From Cladophialophora immunda (taxonomy: Eukaryota > Ascomycota > Eurotiomycetes > Chaetothyriales > Herpotrichiellaceae): a DNA stretch of 64,000 bases. This document shows, piece by piece, positions 45,960-55,866 of this stretch. The stretch covers positions 2,046,001 to 2,110,000 of the forward strand of contig NW_015622547.1 in assembly GCF_000835495.1 (NCBI RefSeq), given 5' to 3'. The notes under the pieces were generated by a model. It made no database searches, was not told the DNA's origin, and saw only the letters and a list, made by a program, of their open reading frames with translations. Position 1 is the stretch's first letter, and each line of letters starts with the position of its first letter. The position numbers and the translations under genes are program-made.

Positions 45960-48231
45960 TCAGAGGCCCATCCACGCCGTCTTCGCGATGCATTCCACTC
46001 CGGGTTTCCGCTTGCTCGGTCGGATCAGGCCCAGGAGCCGCAGGTCGGCCAGCGCGCGGTAGAACAGGGCCAGAGTCTGCCTCTCCATCTCACCGCTCTT
46101 GTCGTCCTTGTTCTCGTGGTTCTTCTCATCATTATCGTCGTCGTCGTTGTCCTGCTGCTTGTCAAGTTGACCTGCGCCCGCGTTCGGGTCCGGGTCCGGG
46201 TCCTCGTCTCCATTGGGATACAGGGGATCGGCGTGGCGGTGTGATGGGACCGTGTCTCGAAACGCGTCCCACAGGTCCCGCACGTTGACCACCGCGCCCG
46301 CCTCGTTGAGCATGCTCAGCAACAGGCTCGTGGGCGGGAGGCGCGCCTTGTCCCCTGCCTCGCCCCCGTCGGCCGCGACCCCGCGCACGCCGTGCGACGC
46401 GCAGCATGTGCAGCCTAGGTAGTCCGCGGGCCGGGTCAGGGCGCGCTCGACGCAGTGGCGCGGACGGGGGTGGGTGGTCTGCGAGAGCGGGGACTTTTGG
46501 GTCATGGTGTACGCCTCGGCCATGAATTGGCGGAAGGGATTGAGACGGTCGGAAGATGGCGACGACAGGGACGGGGAGGACGTTCGGCTCTGGAGGTACC
46601 CGCGCAGGACGGTGATGAGCTTTCCCGCTTCAGAATGGTGAGCATCGGCATCTGGTCCTGACTCCGGATCGGGCGCTGGCTCTGATCCTTGTGCGGAGGA
46701 CCGCTGGTAGTCTTGCAGATCCTTCAGTTCCGGGGCAGCGTTCTCGAATATTCGGACAAGCGGTGACCCAGGTGGAAGACTTAGAAGTCTGTCTTCGATG
46801 GCCTCGAAGATTTCTGATCGGGCCAGGTCAGGTAGAGACTGCAGGAGATGCGTCTCGCTCTCCCACGTAGTAAACGCTTCCAGTTTGAGCGCGCCGTGGT
46901 AGATGTATCTCAGCGTGGAGACTGCAGAGAGACTTGAGCGCAGTACTCGTTTCCCGGACTCGATTGCTTGGACGGCCGCCCCATGCAGTTCATCGTCGGA
47001 CGCGAGCAGACGGCGGACGGCCTCCCGCTCATCCTTGTCGCCCTTGGCTAGCGCTTCGCAGTGAGACCTGAAGCTGGCGAGGTTGCGGATGGCCCGGCAC
47101 AGTGCCGGGCTCCATGGCGACTTCGTGCCGGATTCGAGGGACAAGACCGAGAGTGGATTTGCGAAGAAATGAGACATATGAGCGTATTTGAGGGCCCGGG
47201 CGAAGGTCGCCGGTGTGGTGCCTTGGTCCTCCGCCAATGCGGCCAGCACGCCGACGACCGACGGACCAAGAAACACGTCCGCATCTGGAGCATGCTGTAT
47301 TGCCGCGTACAAGGTAAAGAAGCGATCCTCCGCGTTAAACTCCGGGCTCGTTTCAAAGATTCGAGCATCGAGCAATGAAACAGTCAATCGAGATAGTCGA
47401 GATTCGAAGAGCTCAACCGTTGTCGATATGCCGATCACAAGAACGGTTGGAATTCGGTCTGACCAGGAGTGGAAAGTCGAGACCAGTTCCGAGAGGACAG
47501 ACGTGTCGAATCCTTCGGCGTCCATGACGGATATCACGACTCGCTCGATGTCATGGCGTTGGACGTACCGGTGGAGCAGCTCCAGGTCGAACGACATGGG
47601 GACCAGGGCCTTGTGCTCCGCCAGGAATTCTGTGTACCTCTCCGTTCCTTGCCGTCCAGATATCCCGGATCTAACGACGTTCTTCAACGCAGTTTGAATG
47701 TTGGGGCAGTGGGCCGGCTGAAGGGTGACGAGTAACTCCGGGCTGTCATCCCCGTTCGATGGCTTTGTGCTCTTCCATGCCTTGTGAAGGTCGTGATGAT
47801 GATTGCCATTTGGACCCATGGCAAGCAACGCAGTCTTCAGTCTCTTGCGGTTCCGAAGACCATCTGCGTCCTGGGCGCGCGCAAATCTTAGAACCGGACC
47901 GACGAACCCTTCGTCTACCACATCGACAATGCTGCCGATTTTCTGCTGCTGTTTGGCCCAGACTGTCTCGAACTCGCTTTTCCGCAGTGTGGCGGCATCC
48001 TGGATTTCTTGTCCGGCCAGCAACAGTGGCCACGAGTACTCCTCTGGGGCAGCCTTCGGCGCGACTTTGCTCGACTTCCGCCTCTTTTTTTGCGGTCTCG
48101 GATCGATCTCTTCGTTGTCTGGATTCGGAGGCTTGAAGATGTAGCAGGTCTACCCATATATTAACCGGTGTTCGTAAACGTGTCTGTCTTCGGCTTACCG
48201 TGTGGGTTGCGTCGTCCATCTGGGGGATCAT
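45960..48231 (-). CDS. ORC3: Origin recognition complex subunit 3
   Basis: Part of the six-subunit ORC that binds replication origins and loads the MCM helicase with Cdc6. Exon 1 is 48199-48231 (11 codons), intron 48150-48198 (GTAAGC...GGTAG), exon 2 45960-48149; 740 aa. After a basic, nuclear-signal-like patch (PQKKRRKSSKV, about 27-37) the AAA+-like region carries ERVVISVMDAEGFD, VLVIGISTTVELFESRLSRL and the ORC3-typical ALKYAHMSHFFANPLSVL. The C-terminal winged-helix end reads ALFYRALADLRLLGLI then a basic run and AKTAWMGL. A long Asp/Asn/Glu insert precedes it. No Walker motif, as usual for ORC3. The junction gives THT|TCYIFKPP, a typical ORC3 N-terminal strand. An alternative ATG exists four codons downstream. 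Confidence 0.92.
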
Positions 48232-48740
48232 GGACTCAACAGCCTTCCGACCTGGTCTGGTCCAGCGCACCTTGCAAGATCAAGCCGCGACGCGCTGCGA
48301 TTGAGGCGCGTTCGTGAATGAAAATGATTTGTGTCTGACAGAATAAATGGGAGACCACATAGCATGATGATTGGCTGACGCACTTGGCCCCGCGACTTAC
48401 ATTAGCTCCGCAGTTATACTCGGAGTAGAAGTGAAGCTCGACAGTTTGCAATGTTTGGGAATGGTCTCGGTGAAGGGGAAAACTGGTGCTACAAGCTGGA
48501 ATACTGCGTCAGGCGCCCTCGTCGCCACCAGAACGGCAAATTCAACCCAGTCCTTCCCAATAGCTAAGCACCATATATTTGTGCATGAGGATGGCAGCCT
48601 CACAAACAACGCACGGCGACATTGTCCAGCCTGCTCATTCCACCGAGCCCAGACACCATGCGGTCCGTGGTCGAGCTGTAGCAGGTTTCAGAGTGAGCGC
48701 CATCGGCGGTTGCTTTCTAAAGCCCCTCAAATGTCTTTTC
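48232..48740. other. Region between ORC3 and MFS pseudogene
   Basis: ORC3 promoter and sequence where the missing N-terminal half of the transporter would be expected. I could not recognise membrane segments 1-4 in any frame. Confidence 0.5.
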
Positions 48741-49937
48741 CCCCTCTGTAAGCAAGCCTTGATGGGTGGCATAGTGGGCGTTTGCCAATCACTGGGCTTG
48801 GTGTCTGCTCCTATGATCGGCGGCCTTCTGGTAGACCGCTTTACGTGGCGGGCATGCTTTGGCATCAACATCCCCTTGGGCATTATTTGGTATATTCATG
48901 GCCTACGGTTTCGACGTCCACCCATCGAATCCTACCTCTGAGCTGGCGCTTCGAGAAAAGTTCAAGCAATTGGATCTTTTCAACACTCTACTTGCTGTGC
49001 CCGCCATCGCTGTTCTGTCGCTGGCTCTCCAATGGGGCGGCACCAAATACCGCTGGAATAGTCCCATTGTCGTTATCTTCTTCGTGCTTGCCGGCTGTCT
49101 GATGCCGGCCTTTGGCTATTTGCAACATCGCCTGGGCGACAAGGCGACCCTACCTCCTAGAATTGTCAAGCAACGTAGTATAATTTCCGGCGTTTGGTAC
49201 GCAGTCTGCTGCAATGGAGTGCTCTCCGTGACCGAGTACTACCTCTCAATCTACTTTCAGGGAGTTCGGGGCTTCAAGGCGGCCAAGTCGGGATTGTTGG
49301 GGCTCCCCATGATTATTGGGTTCAGTATTGCCCTTGTTGCTTCCGGGATGGGCATCATCTGGATCGGCTACCATTTTCGTATGATTCCTGTCCTACTTCC
49401 TTCCATCTGTCCCTCATTGCTAATTCAGGTTGGGCCCAGCAGTTATGTTCGCTACTAACATTCTCGCACCCATCGCGTCAGGCCTTCTAACCGCAATCGA
49501 CTTTCAGGGCTGCGTTGGCAAAGTTGTTGCTTTGATAGGCTACCTTGGCGTGGCCCTCGGTCTCGGTGTACAAGGACTACAGCTCACAGTTCAAACGTTC
49601 ATGGACACCAAGGATGTCTCCATTGCTGGTGCTGTGATCGTCTTCGGATCTGGCATGGATTCGGCCCTCTGGATTTGCACATCCGCCACTCTCTTCCACA
49701 AGCGTTTTGATCGCTGATTTCAACGAATCATCTCCCACCATCGATACAACTGCACTCTCTCACGTTGGTCTCTCCGATATTCGGTCGATAATTGGCAGTG
49801 AAAAGCTCAATGCTGTGTTGAATGGATACAACGAGGCTGTAGTGCAAATATTGTACATGCCACTGGCCCTGAGTATTCTAACTCTGCTCGGATCCATCGT
49901 CATGGAGAGGCAATCATTTAAGAAGAAGCAAAGTTGA
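48741..49937 (+). pseudogene. MFS multidrug/secondary-metabolite exporter (DHA14-like), decayed
   Basis: Homology to 14-span drug:H+ antiporters starts abruptly at PLCKQALMGGIVG, followed by APMIGGLLVDRFTWRACFGINIPLG, the usual segment-5 signature with a Trp-Arg and Asn-x-Pro-x-Gly. The frame breaks at about 48885-48900 and resumes with FKQLDLFNTLLAVPA and ALQWGGTKYRWN. A GTATGA...CAGCAG intron at about 49379-49435 would rejoin GYHF to MFATNI in frame, so the ancestral intron is still readable. A second frame break lies at about 49705-49715 in a T-run, after which the C-terminal helix continues to the stop at 49937. Segments 1-4 are absent. With two frameshifts and no N-terminus it cannot make a transporter. 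Confidence 0.8.
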
Positions 49938-50345
49938 ATCTCATTAGTCGGCAGGCTATCGATCTCAGACTTCGGAGACCCGTCGAGGCTACTTGATCAG
50001 AATCTCGAGCAGAGGTTCAAGCAGAAACTTCGAAATGTAATTAAGGAGTGAAACGACAGCTTGCCAAGTCTGAAGGGTGAATCAGCAATATGACAGCCAT
50101 ACCTCTGGCGGAACCCTTGCTTGATCGCGGATGCTAGCTAGGTTAGTACGGAAATCGCAGTATACGAATATAGTTTAGTGCAGTGGAGCTTGGCCAAGTC
50201 ATAATTGGCGTGATTGGCTCAGAGAGTATAGCCGTAGTTTTTCCCGACTTGTTACATGTGCCTTTGTTAATAAGTCCGTTTTCATGATCCTAAGTTCGAC
50301 CCCTCCGTCAATTCATGTTATCTTCTTCCACGATAGCTGTGCACC
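49938..50345. other. Spacer in accessory region
   Basis: AT-richer than the surroundings. A D-arm-like segment (GGCT...AGCC, about 50216-50233) is present without a matching T-arm or acceptor, so no tRNA is called. Confidence 0.45.
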
Positions 50346-51469
50346 ATGGAGGTGGCTTCGGAAGAACCCTTGTTGTCGCCCACCAGCGTCAGTGGAGAGC
50401 CGCTTCCTGCGATCACAGCTTAACTGCAGTTCTCGGCGTTCCCATGTCGGTGATACTTCTTACCCATGCCAAAAAGATGAAGCTGCAGAAGACCTACACA
50501 AAGACAATCCTGAACTGCAAAACCTTGTCCGTGACCTTCAGGACCATTGTGCCGGCGTTTCGAGCGTCCGGAAGTACCACCTGAGCCCACATGACTTTGG
50601 GCGACTTGACAATTATCTGGCTGAAGAAGACTGGAAAGCCGCAAGGTATACGATGTGAGGGATCTTCACTTGAATTGGAGGCTGACATACCGTACGGATA
50701 CGACTACTTTGTTGACACACAAACATTCACGCTACGAATGGCTTTTCCTTCTCACAAACATGAGTTTGTCCATACGCAATTGATCCTTGTCCTCCCACAA
50801 AGACTTCAACAGCTATGGTCTCTGCATCAAGCTCCAAGTCCGTTCTCAATATGGTCATCGGCAGCGATTAAAGATGGGCGAGGAAGCATATTTATCCCTG
50901 ACAATCAGATTATTTGCGAAGACATAAAACTGCCAATCCTAGTACTAGAGGTCGGCGATTCACAGTCAATCAAGAGTTTGAACAAGAAAGCATTTCGGTA
51001 TATCCAGGCTGGAAGTGGGAACATTCGTTATGTCGTGACTTTGAAGCTCCATCGAGACTCGCAGGCCGTGGATCTGACGCTTTCGATACCTATGTTCACT
51101 TCCAACGGCCCGTTGACGGTATTAGAAGTCGAGAGTACTTCTCAGGTACGTTATACGACTACTACTATCCTCGTTGATGTGTGATTCACCAACTCTTGGG
51201 CACAGACGATTCGAAATATTAAAGGAGAGCACGGTAATGGTGCTGGTCTCGTCATGTCAGTGGATCACATGACCCTTGCTGAATTGCTGCCCAAATCCAT
51301 CCGTGATCGGACTATTGTCATTTCGGGGGAACTTTGGGGGATTATTCGATCCGCCGAGAAGATGGAGGAAGCCACAAACCCGGGTTACTTCAGCGACATT
51401 CCTCTAAGCTTCGTCCGTAGTCCCTCCCCTGCCAGCACATCACCAATCAAGTCGGATCAAGAGGAATAG
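50346..51469 (+). pseudogene. Fungal Uma2/PD-(D/E)XK-like hypothetical gene, probably damaged
   Basis: A frame with acidic then helical sequence (about 50470-50640, PELQNLVRDLQDH...HDFGRLDNYL) is followed in another frame by about 50700-51150 (YDYFVDTQTFTLRM, HEFVHTQLILVL, then LPILVLEVGDSQSIKSLNKKAF), and, after a good intron at about 51146-51206 (GTACGT...GCACAG), by a C-terminal piece ending at 51469. The LEVG-SQ signature with upstream HE resembles a widespread fungal hypothetical family with a restriction-endonuclease-like core, matched by recall only. I could not find a splice that joins the first two frames across 50645-50700, so a frameshift is likely. The ATG at 50346 is a tentative start. 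Confidence 0.4.
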
Positions 51470-52822
51470 GCTCGACCTCTCCATCTTGGGGAAAGAGCAA
51501 GACAAGGGCGTGAAAGTTGATGTTGCCGAGTTTAAGGCACGCCGACGCTTCTCCGGCAGGTCATACGGATCACTTCTCAAGAGACGATCGAAGGGGCACT
51601 CGCTCCGACACGACGACACTACGTCACAGAGATTGGCCTGGGATGCACGAGGCGCGCCACCCGAGGCGCGCCAGTCCGGATGCTGTTTGTCGCAGATCTC
51701 TCTGGGACTGAGCCGAAGGTGTTGAGCTGGGTCTGCGGACAAACTCCGAAGGACGAACACGGTGTTGCGCAGATATGAAAAGCAGTTCGGAACTCTTTGC
51801 GCATCGTGGTACATACCCGGGAAGCGAGAATGTTAAGAGTATTGAATCTGAGGCAGCAGCAGAGGGGGTGAGGATTGGTCAAGCCCACAGAGGCTTAGCT
51901 GGAGCAGATGTCTAGCAGTTGAAGCAGCGTCTGGCAGGTCCTGGAGCAGGACCCTCCCCCTTCATACACCCCAGCACGCTGCCCTGGAGTTGCTTGGGCT
52001 CGGAATCTTAATTGGACCTTGATAGGAAATTATTACCCTCACAAAACAGAGGTGTAGATCTCGGAATCCTGAGATGTTTCATAGCAGCCCGATAGGAATA
52101 AATACATATCGAATCTGCCCATACGACTCCCTTTATGTCGTCGAGCTGTAGTCTCTGTGAGAAGTCCTTGAAACTGCGTGGAACTACATCATGCCTATCT
52201 ACAATGATGCTTGAATTGTCACTCAAATCACCCTAGGTGTTGCTGAGTAAACAACGTCGTCGGGTTGATATATGGTTCTGCAAGGTGTTTGTGAGGCGAC
52301 TGCTGGCAGTCCAAGCGCAAGGCTGTCGCCTACTTTCGCTTGAATTGCTGGGATCATTGCCGGTGGCCCGCCACCGGGCCCGAAGCTGGACACATGTCAG
52401 GCTTGTATCTCGGTTCACAGACTTGTATATCCTCTGATGAGTGCATATATGGTTGGGTCTCCTGCGAAAAGTGGGCGCGAATGAAAGATCTACCTGGTTG
52501 CCTCGCCAAGGGCCAAGACATCAATGTTCTGCGTCTCCCTCAACATCTCTCACTTCCTGTATGAAAGGTGTATCACCGCCCTTCCATTCACAGCGCGCTT
52601 CGGCGAGAGCGTAATCACAGGCTAAGGCTAGGTTAAGTGTTCTGGATCGCAACTGCGTCGCCGTCAGACCTGCCCCTGGCCTCTCAACCACGAGGTCGTT
52701 GTTCAGCCTGATCAGGCAGCGAACACCAAGCAACCTTTCAGACCTAACCGCCAATACGCTCATAGGCAATCAGAGGCTTGTCTTCGGTCTGGCTTCACTC
52801 ATTCACTCATGTCCCGGATGTG
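51470..52822. other. Accessory spacer upstream of HET-like gene
   Basis: No gene called. A minus-strand stretch at 52100-52226 resembles part of a HET domain (listed separately). The rest shows nothing recognisable. Confidence 0.45.
52100..52226 (-). pseudogene. Possible HET-domain fragment
   Basis: The frame reads VVPRSFKDFSQRLQLDD then VVWADSICIY, which fits the spacing of the HET-domain pattern LP-x-T/S-F-x-D-A ... Y-x-W-x-D-S-x-C-I. Nothing HET-like follows on either side, so if genuine it is a relic. It could also be chance in an open frame of about 70 codons. Confidence 0.3.
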
Positions 52823-55384
52823 ATGAACAGGCAACGAGGCCCTACAGTTCGTCATTCGATGGAGGAAGCCTTTGAGGGCATCTACGGTGTCAACGCGGGT
52901 GACTTGCTTCAATGCCCTTTGGCCCGGATTCAAGACACAGATCTGAGATTATGGCGATTGAGGCTATCTTGCACGCCACTCCTGACAGGCGCACACCACC
53001 CCACAGAACACTTTGAGAAACTCGATCAGCAGCTCTCAGTCCTTCTGCCGCGTCCTTGCGGCTTTATCAAGGATTCCTCTCGCAAGGCCGGCGCCGATCT
53101 CCATGATATGCGTTCCAAGTCGGAAAAGCTGCTCGCCCGTCTACCAGGAGTCCCTCAGCGCAGTTTCTCACTGCCTCTGAACAACGGTATAAGGCGGGCG
53201 CAAGGCACGACCCTGTGGGACAGTATCAAAGACGGTAGATGGTCAACAAAGTATATTGTGCCAGAAGCGCGATCCCACTTCCAGGCGCAGAGCTCAGAAG
53301 ATGCTGCCTCCATTCTCAACTTACTGTCCAAGTTACAAGATCTCGCCTGGGACAATCTGTACGTGACCACCCACATTGACAGCAATTCCATGATTCTAGC
53401 AGCTGTATTCGCAAATCAAGGCTCCGCCCCGGATCTGCAACTTGCTCAAAACTCGCTCGAATATGTGAATCTGCTCTCCGAGTTGTTTGACGAATATCAG
53501 AGCATGTGTGACGCCGTATCTTTCGGGGTCCAAGCTCCATTCGAGGACGACTCAACCGAAGGCCGCGCTTTGAAGAATGCCCTGTTTCCTCATGAGCACG
53601 ATGACCATGAACAGGCGATGGCGATCGTCAAGGTTTTTCTCTGGTCGGCATGGCAGCGTTCCGTAATGCTGCACTTCTATTATGTGATCGGAGTTCAACT
53701 TGCTCATGGATACTCGTCGACTTGGAACACTTTCCTGGCCGTTCGAGGTATACACGAGCTCGAATCTCTGTCTAGAGATACGTATCGCGGCAAATGCACC
53801 GACTATCTCTGCAACTGGGCTTTTGAGCTTCTCAGAACCAGTCGTACATCTGTCGGGCTGGACTTTCGCCGGATGATTTCAAGGTTCGATGCTCAATTCC
53901 GTGGGCGACATGGGCGATGCATTAACGATTCGACTCACACCTGTGAAGGTGGTGAGCCAGAGACGTGCCAGAGGTTTACTGCTGCAGAGGCCGCCGCGCA
54001 GTCAGCACACTCCCCTGGCTGTAATAAGCATTGTTCGAGAATTGTGTGGAATCCACCTTCATACTACGAGTGCCGAAAGCCAGCCGCGATTTCGGCTGTC
54101 GAAAATTCTGCATATCTGGACTATTCTCCTGTTTCTTCTCAGACTCTAGCAATTTCTCACGTCTGGAGCCACGGTCAAGGCGGCCGTCCCGAGACAGGCA
54201 TCAACACCTGTCTACATCAACGATATTGCCGTTTGGCCCGTCAATTTGGGTGCGACACATATTGGATTGACGCTGCAGGTATTCCCAGCGAGACCACCCT
54301 AAGACGCCAGGCCATCGACAGCATCAACGAAATCTTCGCTGCGGCCAAGGTAACCCTGATCATCGACATGGATGTCCAATCAGTCGACGTGACTCTGCCA
54401 GAGCCCAGCATTGCACAAATTGAGACGCTGATCTCAACACTATTGGTGAGTGATTGGACTGTCCGTGGCTGGACGTTATTGGAAGGGATCCGTGGCAGTC
54501 GTGCGATCTGGCTGCTCTGCAAGAATGATGAAGTAATAAATCTCCGTTATGCTCTTGCCATGTTACACGAGCGCGGTGCGATCGACATCGGCGTCCTGCT
54601 TGGGAGTGCGCAACATCTGATCCCTCATTCAGACCCAGCCTCGAGGAAGAGCGTTGAAGAAGCAGGCTATCTTCTCAGTCAACGCCACACGTCCTGGCCT
54701 GAAGATGTGATAATTTGTTGGACTTTGCTGATCAATGCACCTGTCAAAAGGGAGGCGGCTGGTCTCTGGCAGAAGCAGACGAGAGTCAGAAGTGGATATA
54801 TATTATCAAGCGCTCCACGTGTCGGCACGATGAAAGGCCTTGGTTGGGCACCCAGCACGCCGTATATTCGGCCAATCAGACGGTCAGTTGGACTTGACGA
54901 CGGTAGGAGTCAAGAGTATAGTGTGAGGTTTCCGTCATATGATGGAGAGGGTAGCCTTTTTGTCAACATCACGGACGATGGCTTGCGTGGAAAATGGCGT
55001 GTCGTGGAGGCTGACCGCTCGCTTCTAGAGAGTAACAAGGACCTGTGCTGCGAGTTGACACCCGTTCCCGAGGCATGGCAGGATGATGAATTGGACCTCG
55101 AAGCAGCCGAGATGATATATGCGCACCCGGACGACGCACTGGCCTGGCTTACAATGGCAGAGTTACTGGACCATGGAGCCCGCGTAAGGCTTGTCAGAGC
55201 AGTGGCTGAAGATGGTATCTCCGCGGCCGTCAGCAGCAGCCAGCGAGGAGAGGACTTTGGGTTGATTGCGGCGATTTGCGCCAGCCTCAATGGGGGATTG
55301 TCATGGGAATGGAAAGGGGTATATTCCTGGCAAGAGAGTGAGAATTATCCGGGTTGGGATATTGATGAGATGTTGATCACGTAG
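52823..55384 (+). CDS. HET-domain-like (heterokaryon incompatibility-related) protein
   Basis: 853 aa, single exon; ATG at 52823. The N-terminal 360 residues are helical without a motif I recognise. A Cys/His cluster (about 366-417: C...H-x-C...C...GCNKHC...YYEC) precedes the HET-like core: LAISHVWSHGQGG at about 443-455, GCDTYWIDAAGIP at about 476-488, then AIDSINEIFAAAKVTLIID and RGWTLLEG. This matches the fungal subfamily with a C-x-H-C segment before A-I-S-H-V-W. HET domains trigger cell death on non-self recognition in some fungi, but most members are untested. The C-terminal 200 residues are unassigned. No intron, which is common for HET genes. It sits beside pseudogenes in what looks like a rapidly changing block. 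Confidence 0.8.
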   Translation: MNRQRGPTVRHSMEEAFEGIYGVNAGDLLQCPLARIQDTDLRLWRLRLSCTPLLTGAHHPTEHFEKLDQQLSVLLPRPCGFIKDSSRKAGADLHDMRSKSEKLLARLPGVPQRSFSLPLNNGIRRAQGTTLWDSIKDGRWSTKYIVPEARSHFQAQSSEDAASILNLLSKLQDLAWDNLYVTTHIDSNSMILAAVFANQGSAPDLQLAQNSLEYVNLLSELFDEYQSMCDAVSFGVQAPFEDDSTEGRALKNALFPHEHDDHEQAMAIVKVFLWSAWQRSVMLHFYYVIGVQLAHGYSSTWNTFLAVRGIHELESLSRDTYRGKCTDYLCNWAFELLRTSRTSVGLDFRRMISRFDAQFRGRHGRCINDSTHTCEGGEPETCQRFTAAEAAAQSAHSPGCNKHCSRIVWNPPSYYECRKPAAISAVENSAYLDYSPVSSQTLAISHVWSHGQGGRPETGINTCLHQRYCRLARQFGCDTYWIDAAGIPSETTLRRQAIDSINEIFAAAKVTLIIDMDVQSVDVTLPEPSIAQIETLISTLLVSDWTVRGWTLLEGIRGSRAIWLLCKNDEVINLRYALAMLHERGAIDIGVLLGSAQHLIPHSDPASRKSVEEAGYLLSQRHTSWPEDVIICWTLLINAPVKREAAGLWQKQTRVRSGYILSSAPRVGTMKGLGWAPSTPYIRPIRRSVGLDDGRSQEYSVRFPSYDGEGSLFVNITDDGLRGKWRVVEADRSLLESNKDLCCELTPVPEAWQDDELDLEAAEMIYAHPDDALAWLTMAELLDHGARVRLVRAVAEDGISAAVSSSQRGEDFGLIAAICASLNGGLSWEWKGVYSWQESENYPGWDIDEMLIT

Positions 55385-55866
55385 ATTGTAGTGTCTTTGG
55401 TCCAGCAAACTGGAGACCACTGTCAGAACCATGGCAATGTCGCTTTCTAGACTTCATCGACGACACGCCTCAGAGGTTCACGAGGAGCAGTCGGTGTTGC
55501 AGAGGAGGACAGCCCTGCCATGGCGGAACCATTGGTGGACATACCCGGAGATCAATGGCTGATGGGAAGGCTGAGAGGTGGGTCATTCATCTTGGTCAAT
55601 AATGGTCAGAGTCCAGAGTGAGATGCACTTTACTAGTGCAGCTGAAGCGGAGGTAGAGGCTGAGAGGCCGCAACCAGGACGGTCATCAGTCTCCAAAGGG
55701 AAACGGTCAGAAGGCTGGTGAAGCGACGAGGCTGAGATGCGCGGTTGATCTTCGGCCAAACTCGGTCCATTTGGGCGACTTTTTCCTCGCCGCAGTCCAT
55801 CAATGGCACCAACACTCTTCTTCGAGCGTCTGACTATTGTGCAAATAGAGACCCGTCAATTTCTCT
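55385..55866. other. Intergenic spacer
   Basis: Promoter/leader of the PPR gene; an out-of-frame ATG at 55803 precedes the start. Nothing else seen. Confidence 0.5.

Noticed and set aside
50208..50310. tRNA-like segment with GGCT/AGCC D-arm and A-box-like TTGGCTCAGAGAG
   Set aside because: The anticodon stem, T-stem and acceptor do not pair; probably coincidence.
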